Position numbers and translations under genes: made by a program. From NCBI GenBank assembly GCA_038249195.1, contig JBBRWM010000012.1, positions 1 to 64,000 of the forward strand: DNA of 64,000 nucleotides. Direction: 5' to 3'. How positions within the stretch are numbered: position 1 is the first letter of the stretch; each line of letters opens with the position of its first letter. The notes beneath the pieces were generated by a model. It saw nothing but the letters and a program-made list of their open reading frames with translations, had not been told where the DNA came from and did not search any database. Of the stretch, positions 25,216 to 32,153 are shown piece by piece. The DNA is from JAOUEA01 sp038249195 (GTDB taxonomy: Bacteria; Actinomycetota; UBA4738; HRBIN12).

Positions 25216-25689
25216 TCAGGCGCCCGGCTTGTACACCATCAGGTACAGGATCGCCAAGAGCCCGAGCGACCCCGCCGCCGCCGTGACCATGGTGACGGGC
25301 CCTCGTAGCGCCGCGACCAGGTCCTCATCGCTCAAGGCGTAGGTGCCGTCGTGCCACAGGGTGCATCCGTCGCGCAGCTTCTTCATGTAGGGCGTGGCCA
25401 ACGAGGACATCAGCGCCATGGTTGCGAGTAGCACGACGATCGAGATCCATATCCACGAGCTGCCGAACATATGGCCGCGCAGCCCGGCCGCCACGCCGCC
25501 CAGCACGAGAACGCCGATGGAGGCATACATCGGCCCGACGGTGCGCTTGGACAGGAGACACAGATCGAAGATCTTGTCGCGATCGCCGTCCACGGCCCGC
25601 ACCTGGAACATCGCGTAGATCGAGACGCCGTGGGTTGCGAGGAGTCCGGCCATCCCTACGAGGTGCACGAAGATCCAGAACGACAGCAT
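25216..25689 (-). CDS. four-TM membrane protein (DUF2269-like), paralogue A
   Basis: A 157-residue integral membrane protein with four hydrophobic segments (about residues 3-25, 50-68, 77-97, 132-152). TM1 reads FWIFVHLVGMAGLLATHGVS, with two histidines about 13 residues apart, conserved in the paralogue at 27151-27633. DUF2269-like proteins are uncharacterised. The ATG at 25689 is preferred to the one at 25701 because TATGCT lies 7 bases before it and because it aligns with the paralogue's N-terminus. It is followed by serC after 4 bases. Confidence 0.7.
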   Translation of the reverse strand: MLSFWIFVHLVGMAGLLATHGVSIYAMFQVRAVDGDRDKIFDLCLLSKRTVGPMYASIGVLVLGGVAAGLRGHMFGSSWIWISIVVLLATMALMSSLATPYMKKLRDGCTLWHDGTYALSDEDLVAALRGPVTMVTAAAGSLGLLAILYLMVYKPGA

Positions 25690-26137
25690 CCCCGCGAGCA
25701 TATCGACGGGCCGCGGCTGAGGCCGCCGGCGCGGCGCTCAGACGTCGGTTCGACGGCCCGGGCGCCCGGCGTCTGCGTGAGGATGCTCCGCCGACGTCGC
25801 CAGCGGCGCTTGCGGTTCGTCCCGGTGATCGCACCCGTGGTTCCCGGGGCGGTGTTGGAGGTAGGGGTCATGGCCGTCGTGGGATCCTCCCGGGCGGCCC
25901 GTCGCACCGGCCGGGATCGGCGTGAAGCGTGGGTGCGGCCTCGTGGTGTCCTCCCTTGGAACCCTGGATCCCGTGGCCCAACTCGGAGCCCGCCGTAGCG
26001 CTCGTTCCTCCAGCCGTTGCCCTGGCCACCGTACTCCTACGGGGCGCACCGGTCATCCCTACCGTTGTCCCTTTGGCACGCGGTGATAGCGTGCGCTCCC
26101 CATCGCGGCGAGCACATCGGAAGGCGGAGCCCACGGC
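25690..26137. other. divergent intergenic region between a 4-TM protein gene and the Usp-Rieske gene
   Basis: About 450 bases. The left end carries the TATGCT box for the leftward gene. A rightward promoter is listed separately. The middle (about 25740-26040) has a basic, Thr/Arg-rich open frame on the minus strand starting at 25907, without a start signal or recognisable family; I do not call it. No terminator or repeat was seen. Confidence 0.5.
26065..26092 (+). promoter_or_regulatory. putative promoter of the Usp-Usp-Rieske gene
   Basis: TTGTCC (26065-26070), a 16-base spacer and an extended -10 (TGA)TAGCGT (26087-26092). The start codon is 46 bases further on and has its own Shine-Dalgarno-like GGAAGGCGGAG, so unlike many neighbours this transcript has a 5' leader of about 40 bases. 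Confidence 0.45.
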
Positions 26138-27148
26138 GTGGCGTACAAGCGGATCCTGTTCGGAACCGACGGCACGCAGCGTGCTGCCCAGGCAGGCCGC
26201 GTGGCCGCATCGGTCGCCACGGCCGGCAAGGCGGAGCTGATCGTGTGCCACGTCTGGGAAAAGCCCGAGGGGGCGGAGAGCCGGCTCGCGGCGGCCATCG
26301 ACGCCGCCCGGGCGGCCGGCGTGAAGGAGGTCGTTGGCGACCTCCGCGGCGCCCGCCCCCCCGCCGAGGTGTTGATGGAGGTCGCCGAGCTCCGCGACGT
26401 GGGCCTCGTGGTGGTGAGCGGAGGCCGTGGGCAGTCGGTGGGGCTGGGGATCGTGGCGGATCGGCTCTCCCACCACTCGCCTCGCGACCTCCTGATCGTG
26501 TCGAAGCGCCCGCCTCCGGCGGAGGGACCCGTCTACCGCCATCTCCTGATCGCCACCGATGGCTCGCCGACGGCGGACCGGGCGGCGCGCAAGGGCTACG
26601 ATCTGGCCGAGGCCATGGGGGCGACCGTGACGCTCGCGTTCGTCGGTCACCCGGCCACCGGGAGCCTCATCGCAGACGACACCGTCGCCACGTACGGCTC
26701 GGACGAGGTCGCCACGACCATCGACCTGCGGCAGGGCGATCCGTCCGAGGAGCTGCTCGCGGCCGCGCGGGAGGCCGAAGCCGACCTCATCGTGATCGGG
26801 AACAAGGGGATGAAGGGTGCCAAGCGGTTCTTCCTCAACCCCGTTCCCGAACGTGTAATGGGACGCTCCGATCGCGACATCCTCGTCGCGCGCACGGTGG
26901 TGCAGGTCGCGTCGGAGATCGCGCCCGGCGACGGCGGCATCATCGAGCGAGCGGGGGAGAAGCTGGCGGCCTTCGTGGACCCCGACGGAGAGCTCCACCT
27001 GTTCTCCGCGAGATGCACGCACCTGGGCTGCACCGTGGCATGGAACGCGGGCGACAAGGTGTTCGCGTGCCCCTGCCACGGCTCGCGGTTCGCCACCGAC
27101 GGAACCGTGGTCCACGGTCCCGCGGCCCGCCCGCTCCCGCCTGCCTGA
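26138..27148 (+). CDS. tandem UspA domains fused to a Rieske [2Fe-2S] domain
   Basis: A 336-residue three-domain soluble protein. Usp domain 1 spans residues 3-123 (YKRILFGTDGT, then IVSKR). Usp domain 2 spans 133-256 (RHLLIATDGSPTADRAA, with the nucleotide-loop phrase IGNKGMKGAKRFF at 220-232). A Rieske domain (265-336) has cluster ligands C293, H295, C311 and H314 plus the disulfide pair C298/C313 (CTHLGC...CPCHGS) and ends HGPAARPLPPA, as in quinol-oxidising Rieske proteins. There is no TM or Tat signal, so it is cytoplasmic. Start GTG. It lies between two paralogous 4-TM protein genes. Redox or stress sensing with electron transfer to those proteins is an inference. Confidence 0.88.
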   Translation: MAYKRILFGTDGTQRAAQAGRVAASVATAGKAELIVCHVWEKPEGAESRLAAAIDAARAAGVKEVVGDLRGARPPAEVLMEVAELRDVGLVVVSGGRGQSVGLGIVADRLSHHSPRDLLIVSKRPPPAEGPVYRHLLIATDGSPTADRAARKGYDLAEAMGATVTLAFVGHPATGSLIADDTVATYGSDEVATTIDLRQGDPSEELLAAAREAEADLIVIGNKGMKGAKRFFLNPVPERVMGRSDRDILVARTVVQVASEIAPGDGGIIERAGEKLAAFVDPDGELHLFSARCTHLGCTVAWNAGDKVFACPCHGSRFATDGTVVHGPAARPLPPA

Positions 27149-27150
27149 GG

Positions 27151-27633
27151 CTAGGTGCCGAGCCCGGGCTTGAAGACCATCAGGTAGAGGATCACGAGGA
27201 GCCCGAGGAGCCCGATCGCGGAGATCACATGAGTGCGCGAGCTGCGCACGAGGTCGAGGAGCTCCTCGTCGCTCACCCGCGGGACCCCCGACGGCCGGAC
27301 TGCGCAGGCCGCCCTCACCTTGCGGAAGTAGGGAGAGGCCATGCCCAGCATCGCCAGCACGGTGATGACCAAGATCGCGATCGAGCCCGTGATCCAGGGA
27401 TCGTTCAGGTAGTGGGCCTTGAGCGCCGCGCCCACGCCACCGATCAGCAGCAGGAGCAACGCCACGTACATCGGTACGGTCGTCGATCCCGAGAATGCGA
27501 TGGTGTCCTCGATCCGGTCACGATCGGGGGCGACGCCACGGACGCGGTAGAGCGCCACCATGGAGACCCCGTGGGTGGCAAGCAGACCCAGGACGCCCGC
27601 GAGATGGATCAGAACCCAATATTGGTACTTCAT
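27151..27633 (-). CDS. four-TM membrane protein (DUF2269-like), paralogue B
   Basis: A 160-residue protein with the same four-TM plan as the 25216-25689 product. TM1 is YWVLIHLAGVLGLLATHGVS, matching the paralogue at both histidines and the LLATHGVS stretch; both end in TM4 followed by YLMVxKPG. The ATG at 27633 lies 8 bases after TATGCT. The stop is 2 bases from the convergent stop of the Usp-Rieske gene. The paired histidines in a TM helix could ligate haem, but no family member known to me has been shown to do so. Confidence 0.72.
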   Translation of the reverse strand: MKYQYWVLIHLAGVLGLLATHGVSMVALYRVRGVAPDRDRIEDTIAFSGSTTVPMYVALLLLLIGGVGAALKAHYLNDPWITGSIAILVITVLAMLGMASPYFRKVRAACAVRPSGVPRVSDEELLDLVRSSRTHVISAIGLLGLLVILYLMVFKPGLGT

Positions 27634-27673
27634 GGTGGCGCAGCATACCGGCCGTCCGGGCCGATCAGGCCGC

Positions 27674-28522
27674 TCAGCCGCGTTCGAGGGGCTTCGTCAG
27701 GCAGGTGGGCCCGCCGTCGCCCTTCAGCGAGATCTCCGAGCCGAGATACGTGGCGACCTCCACGCCCGCCGCCTCCATGCGTCGACGGCTCCCGGGGTTG
27801 CCGTCCAGGGCGAGGGCCACGCGGGGCGCCAGCGCCAAGACGTTCGGCCCCATCGTGGAGAACTCCTGCTGCGGGACCTCCACGAGCTCGACGCCGCGCT
27901 CGCGCAGAAGCTCGACGAGGCGAACGGGCAAGAGGGGGAGGTACACGATCGCCAGATCGCGGTCGAGGGGCGAGATCAGCGACATCAGGTGCAAGCACGC
28001 GCTCGGCCCCTCCAGGTGGGGTAGGTCGAACGCGATCACGTCGACCCGCGGCGCGAGCAAGACGCGCAGTTGCTCGATGCCGGCATCGTTCGTGCGATAA
28101 CTGCGGCCGATCAGAAGCGTCGCGGCGTCCAGCCAGAACATGTCGCCGCATTCGGCGGTCGCGGGGTCGCTGAGCCGGCCCACCGCGGGAACGCCCACGC
28201 TCCCGAGGTCGGCGGCGCATGCGTCCGGCTCGCCGCGCCTGCCCTCCTTGCCCGGGCGCAAGAGGATCGCGCCCGCGTTGGTCACGAGGACGGGATCGTA
28301 GGCGTAGATGGCATCGGGATCACCGGGGACGCGCGTGGTCCCCGAGACGACCTCCGCCCCCGAGCCCTCGATCGCGGCGCAGAATGCTCGGTGCTGGTCG
28401 AGGGCGACGACCGGATCGGGGGCGGCTCGCCAGGCGTAGCCCCGCCAGGCCGCCGCATCCGCAGCGACGGGCGGTCGCACGAGGACGCGACGCAACTTCG
28501 ACGTCTGATCCTGGATCGTCAT
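27674..28522 (-). CDS. dimethylarginine dimethylaminohydrolase (DDAH)-like guanidino hydrolase
   Basis: A 282-residue member of the amidinotransferase/DDAH superfamily, which hydrolyses or transfers guanidino groups through a Cys-His-Glu/Asp site. Visible elements are YAYDPVLV (substrate Asp), AECGDMFWL (acid), PLLPV and HLMSLIS (the active-site His of ACLHLM), and the nucleophile C274 in GGPTCLT near the C-terminus. This fits DDAH better than the larger arginine deiminase encoded at 53380. The natural substrate (methylarginine, arginine or another guanidine) cannot be fixed. Start ATG lies 7 bases after TACCAT. Confidence 0.8.
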   Translation of the reverse strand: MTIQDQTSKLRRVLVRPPVAADAAAWRGYAWRAAPDPVVALDQHRAFCAAIEGSGAEVVSGTTRVPGDPDAIYAYDPVLVTNAGAILLRPGKEGRRGEPDACAADLGSVGVPAVGRLSDPATAECGDMFWLDAATLLIGRSYRTNDAGIEQLRVLLAPRVDVIAFDLPHLEGPSACLHLMSLISPLDRDLAIVYLPLLPVRLVELLRERGVELVEVPQQEFSTMGPNVLALAPRVALALDGNPGSRRRMEAAGVEVATYLGSEISLKGDGGPTCLTKPLERG

Positions 28523-28561
28523 GGCGCCGATGGTACGCGCCCGTGGTCCGGCCGTCGGAGG

Positions 28562-28780
28562 CTAGTTGCCGTCCCCGCCCTGGCCGCCGCTTTGGTCGCC
28601 GCTCTGGTCGCCGCTCTGGCCTCCCGAGTGGTCGCCGCTTTGGTCCCCGCCCTGGCCGCCGCTCTGGTCTCCCGAGTGGTCGCCGCCCTGGCCGCCACCC
28701 TGGTCTCCCGAGTGGTCGCCGCCCTGGTCTCCCGAGTGGTCCCCGCCGTGGCCATGGCTTTCTCCCGAGTGGTCCCCGCC
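28562..28780 (-). repeat. imperfect tandem repeats encoding GGDHSGDQ-type units
   Basis: The last 72 codons of the receiver/TM protein consist of degenerate 12-24 base units encoding GGDHSGDQ, GGQGGDQSGDHS and SGGQSGDQ variants. Units are in phase with the reading frame, so length changes would keep the protein open. The composition (Gly, Asp, His, Gln, Ser) suggests an extended, possibly metal-binding tail. Confidence 0.8.
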
Positions 28781-30139
28781 GCGGTTCAACTGTGCGTTCC
28801 CGCCGTGGTCGCCAGGCCCGTGCCCATCGAGGCCGTCGTCGTCCAGCCCGCAGGGTTGGCCGACGTCCCCGCCGCGCGGCAGGCAGTCGCCACCGCCGAC
28901 TTTGCCGCCCTTGCCGCCGCCGGGAGATCCGCCCCCGCCGGGGGCGGGACCGGGACCGCCGGTCCCACCACCACCACCACCGCTGCCGACGCTGCCGCTT
29001 CCGCTGCCGTTGCCTCCGCCGCTTCCGGCGGGGGGCGTGGGTCCTCCACCGCCACCTGTCCCGCCGGTCCCGCCTGGGCCGCCGACGCCCGCGCGCGTCC
29101 CCGTGCCCGCGGCGGCGTCGGACCTCACGAAGGTGAGCGTGGTCCCGCTGCCACCCAGATCACCCAGCAGCGCCCCGGGAATCACGACCGCTTGCGGGGG
29201 AGGCACGACGGGGGAGGCGCTGATAGAGGGTGGTGTGACACCCGGCCCCTCGCCGCGCACCCCCTCGGACGGGACCCGCGAGCCACTCAACGACAGCGCG
29301 AGGACGAGCGATCCCGCGAGCGCCGCTCCTCCGAGGGCGAGGGTTCCGAGCGAGCGATTCCTTCGCGCCCGCGCACCCGTGGCCGCGACGGCCGCGGCGC
29401 CCGAGGCCGCCGTTGCCGTGGCCACGCCGGTCTCCGCGGGCGCGCCGGCCGCCGCCACGGCACCGGCCGCGACCCCGGCGCCCGCCATGGCGGCGACGTC
29501 GGCGATCGGAACCGCGTCGTCATGCTCCGCGTGCTCGAGTTCGGAGAGCGTGAGAGGCCCGGAGATCGCGGCATCCGCATCCGCGGCTGTCGGCACCGCG
29601 CCGGGGCCGTCCGGGAGGATCAACACCGGCGACTCACCACGGTCGTCGATGATCGCGTCCGCAGGACCGGGACGCGTCGACGCGGGCCGATCCGCAGGCG
29701 TCGCTCGTTCGGATCCCGCCGCCCGGCCCATCGCCAGGATGGCCCCGAGGCTCAGGATGCCTGCGCCGTGTCGCGCGCCCATCCGCCCGCTGGCGCTGGG
29801 CACGCCCGTGAGTCCCTCCACCGTGGGACCGAGTCGGCGCAGCACGGCGGACGGTTCGACTGCCGCATCGCCGCCGATGGGGACGACGGCCTCGGGCCAG
29901 ATCAGGACCACTTTGGCGTCCGGCGCCAGGTCGTGGGTCATGCCCACGGCGGTCGCGCCGATGCCGTCGTCCATCACCACGACGTCGGGATCATGGGTCT
30001 TGAGGGCGTGAGCCAGGTCCGGGGCGGAGGAAGCCTCGCCCACGACGTCATAGCCCTCGCTCTCAAGTACGAAGCGAAGCAAGCCGTTCCGGCCGTTCGG
30101 CCCCTCGGCCACTACGATCCTTACGCTACGTTCCATCAC
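28562..30139 (-). CDS. receiver-like domain, single TM and Gly/His/Asp-rich repeat tail
   Basis: A 525-residue protein with no known full-length relative that I recognise. Residues about 6-110 look like a response-regulator receiver domain: RIVVAEGPNGRNGLLRFVLE, then DVVVMDDG at the phospho-Asp strand. The later conserved Lys region is degenerate, so it may be a pseudo-receiver. Residues 110-255 are Ala/Pro-rich linker. One TM helix follows (LGTLALGGAALAGSLVLALSLSG, about residues 263-285) after a basic RARRNR, predicting an outside C-terminus. The outside part is Pro/Gly-rich and ends in about ten GGDHSGDQ-type repeats. Start GTG 30139 or ATG 30136. The junction is in one frame with no sign of misassembly. 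Confidence 0.7.
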   Translation of the reverse strand: MMERSVRIVVAEGPNGRNGLLRFVLESEGYDVVGEASSAPDLAHALKTHDPDVVVMDDGIGATAVGMTHDLAPDAKVVLIWPEAVVPIGGDAAVEPSAVLRRLGPTVEGLTGVPSASGRMGARHGAGILSLGAILAMGRAAGSERATPADRPASTRPGPADAIIDDRGESPVLILPDGPGAVPTAADADAAISGPLTLSELEHAEHDDAVPIADVAAMAGAGVAAGAVAAAGAPAETGVATATAASGAAAVAATGARARRNRSLGTLALGGAALAGSLVLALSLSGSRVPSEGVRGEGPGVTPPSISASPVVPPPQAVVIPGALLGDLGGSGTTLTFVRSDAAAGTGTRAGVGGPGGTGGTGGGGGPTPPAGSGGGNGSGSGSVGSGGGGGGTGGPGPAPGGGGSPGGGKGGKVGGGDCLPRGGDVGQPCGLDDDGLDGHGPGDHGGNAQLNRGGDHSGESHGHGGDHSGDQGGDHSGDQGGGQGGDHSGDQSGGQGGDQSGDHSGGQSGDQSGDQSGGQGGDGN

Positions 30140-30275
30140 GCCTGCTCTGTCCCCCGTACGTCCTGCAGCATCGAGCGAAGCCTACCCCAGTTCATAGCTT
30201 CGGTCGCGCAGGCGGCTGCCTACACTGCCATTTTCAGGAGATGTTCCGCATCCCCCCAAGGAGGTATCGAGCGCC

Positions 30276-30680
30276 GTGGGTGAGCAACGGCTGGTCTGGA
30301 GCGGCGAGGCCCAGGAGTACGAGGGGTTCACGACGTGGGGATCCCCGGTCGCGATCGGCGAGGCGGGCGGGGTGGGCGCCAAGGCATCGGACCTCCTGCC
30401 CCTGTCCCTGGCGGCGTGCACGGCATACGACGTGGTCGTCATCCTGCGCAAACAGCGGCAGGATCTTCGCGCCCTGGAAGTCGTCACGACCACCGACCAA
30501 GCACCGGACCCGCCGTGGGCCTTCACGGGGATCCATCAGCATTTCGTCCTCACCGGCGCGATCGACGATCGCAAGGCCGCGCGTGCGATCGAGCTCTCCG
30601 AGTCGAAGTACTGTGCGGTGGCGGCGTCCCTGCGCTCCACGGTGACGTTGTCGCATTCGCACGAGATCGTGCCCATCTAG
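30276..30680 (+). CDS. OsmC/Ohr family peroxiredoxin-like protein
   Basis: A 134-residue OsmC-superfamily protein. The two redox cysteines are in LSLAACTAYDVV (about residue 48) and SKYCAVAASL (about residue 111), the spacing expected for thiol-dependent hydroperoxide reduction. It lacks Ohr-specific hallmarks, so the YhfA/OsmC-like branch is more likely. Start GTG 30276 is preceded by AAGGAGGT; a TACACT box at 30221-30226 could be its -10. The stop overlaps the convergent 30677-31282 gene by 4 bases. Confidence 0.88.
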   Translation: MGEQRLVWSGEAQEYEGFTTWGSPVAIGEAGGVGAKASDLLPLSLAACTAYDVVVILRKQRQDLRALEVVTTTDQAPDPPWAFTGIHQHFVLTGAIDDRKAARAIELSESKYCAVAASLRSTVTLSHSHEIVPI

Positions 30681-31282
30681 AGCCGGTAGGCCGAAAACTC
30701 CACGACGCCGCGGGACGGGGCGAATCCCGGGCACCGGAACGCGACCGAGGACGTTCCGACGAAGCTCCGGACGACCCAACCCTGCGCCGAGGACACGCCG
30801 TCTCGGGGCCGTAGTCGAAGGTCGGTCGGAGCGTCGATCCGACCCCCGTCCAGGCAGGGAGCGCGATCGCCCTGGATGGTCGCCGACCAGCTCGCGCCGG
30901 TGGGCTCGAGGGCGGGGCTGCGACCTTCCCAGCTCGCCGCGCAGGGTGCCGCCTCCTGCGAACAGATCGGGAAGAAGCGCCAGGTCACCGTCCGGCGCCC
31001 ACCGGGTACGGGCGGCGTGATCCCGGTGAGCGAGGCGAGGTTCCGCGCGCTCCGCACCACGAGCGTGACGCGGTACGAGCCCGCGAGCTGGGCCCGATCC
31101 AGCGGCAAGGGGGATGGCGACGCGTTCCCCGGGGCGACGGTCGGCGACACCTGCGCGTCATCGCGACCCGCCAGGACGATGGCGCCGCCTATGAGCAACC
31201 CCACCACGACGAAGGCCGCCACGACGAGGGGCCAAACCCGACGGCCCCTGGCGTCGGACGCGCCGCCGTCGCGGTCGTTCAT
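30677..31282 (-). CDS. single-pass membrane protein sharing a domain with the upstream lipoprotein
   Basis: A 201-residue protein: short cytoplasmic N-terminus, one TM helix (RRVWPLVVAAFVVVGLLIGG, about residues 14-33) and an extracytoplasmic domain (55-201). The domain starts GSYRVTLVVRSARNLASLTG, then VTWRFFPICSQEAAPCAASW and IQGDRAPCLDG, and ends VEFSAYRL. The same arrangement of strands and cysteines occurs in the C-terminal half of the lipoprotein encoded just upstream, so they are related by duplication. The ATG overlaps the lipoprotein stop (ATGA). The function is unknown. Confidence 0.68.
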   Translation of the reverse strand: MNDRDGGASDARGRRVWPLVVAAFVVVGLLIGGAIVLAGRDDAQVSPTVAPGNASPSPLPLDRAQLAGSYRVTLVVRSARNLASLTGITPPVPGGRRTVTWRFFPICSQEAAPCAASWEGRSPALEPTGASWSATIQGDRAPCLDGGRIDAPTDLRLRPRDGVSSAQGWVVRSFVGTSSVAFRCPGFAPSRGVVEFSAYRL

Positions 31283-32097
31283 GTCTGGATCACGCCGGCG
31301 AACCGCCAGCGCAGGTGGGCGGGTGCGCAGCCGGCCGCGTGTCCTTCCTCCGAGAGGACACCCGCGATCTGCGTCGCGCGCCAACGCCGCGCGATCGGTC
31401 CCGCGCCCACCACCGTCGTGCTCACGTCGAGGCGGTCCCGGAGGGGGCGTCCGTTGCAGCTGCGGATCATGAACGGTCCCGAGGCGCGGCCCCCGTACCG
31501 TCCTGCGGAGCGCGCGAGCAACCCATCGGGTGCGCGAGCGCGCACGCTCCAGCGCACGGCGCAAGCGCCTTGGCGACAGCGGGGCGCGTAGCGGAACAGG
31601 AGGTGCCCGGGGGACGCCGTGTCGCTCAAGCCCGAGGACTCACTCACCCGAAGCTCGACGAGGAACGAGCCCTCGAGCCGGGCGTCGGCGACGGGCGGCG
31701 CGCCCGTGCGGACACCGATGCGCGCCGGGGTGAGGACGCCCGATGGATCCGTGCCGAGGACGGTGTAGCCATACGCGACGCCGGGGTCAACCCCGTGATC
31801 GCGGTAGGCCGGCTCCGTCAGGTCCCGAGCGATGGGCACGCCGTCGCGTCGCACCTCGTAGCGGTCGCCCGCCCCGCCGGGGGAGGTCGACCAGGTGAGC
31901 GAGACGGCCCAGCCGCGGCCCGAGGGATCCCACTCGGCAGGCTGGTCGGCGCGGAGCTGCACGATCACGCCGGGGCCGGGGGTCTCGCCCGGTGGCCCAG
32001 AGGAGGTGCCGTCGGCAGGTCCCTCGCCCGAGGTGCACCCGGCGAGGATGAGCACGCTGGTGCAGAGCACGGCGAGGCGCCGGGGGGGTCGCCACAT
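31279..32097 (-). CDS. lipoprotein with fibronectin III-like and Cys-containing domain
   Basis: A 272-residue secreted lipoprotein. The signal peptide ends in the lipobox LAGC (Cys at about residue 21). Residues 42-135 look like an Fn3 domain (VSLTWSTSPGGAGDRYEVRRDG, then DPGVAYGYTVLGTD). Residues 142-272 form a domain shared with the 30677-31282 product (GSFLVELRVSES, LLFRYAPRCRQGACAVRW, SCNGRPLRDRLDV). Start ATG lies 8 bases after TAGCAT. It is ATGA-coupled to its downstream partner, so the two proteins probably act together on the outer face of the membrane. Confidence 0.72.
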   Translation of the reverse strand: MWRPPRRLAVLCTSVLILAGCTSGEGPADGTSSGPPGETPGPGVIVQLRADQPAEWDPSGRGWAVSLTWSTSPGGAGDRYEVRRDGVPIARDLTEPAYRDHGVDPGVAYGYTVLGTDPSGVLTPARIGVRTGAPPVADARLEGSFLVELRVSESSGLSDTASPGHLLFRYAPRCRQGACAVRWSVRARAPDGLLARSAGRYGGRASGPFMIRSCNGRPLRDRLDVSTTVVGAGPIARRWRATQIAGVLSEEGHAAGCAPAHLRWRFAGVIQT

Positions 32098-32153
32098 GTG
32101 TCGGCATGCTAGCGGCCGCCGGGCGTGGGCGCACCGCCTGGGAGGATGGCCGC

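Noticed and set aside
25656..25907. 83-codon basic ORF in the intergenic region before the Usp-Rieske gene
   Set aside because: It overlaps the 4-TM gene's start, has only Thr/Arg-rich composition and no start signal or family.
26017..28173. 718-codon + strand ORF overlapping the Usp-Rieske gene and its neighbours
   Set aside because: It crosses three well-supported genes out of frame, has Arg/Gly/Pro-rich composition and shows no domain.
28562..28780. Tandem repeats considered as a CRISPR-like or replication-origin array
   Set aside because: The units are imperfect, in phase with a coding frame, have no unique spacers and encode a regular peptide repeat.
28566..30011. Long + strand ORF rich in WSPPWPP repeats, opposite the receiver/TM protein
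   Set aside because: It is the antisense of the Gly/His/Asp repeat gene. The minus-strand frame has a receiver-like domain, a TM helix and sensible composition; the + strand frame is proline/tryptophan low complexity without a start signal.
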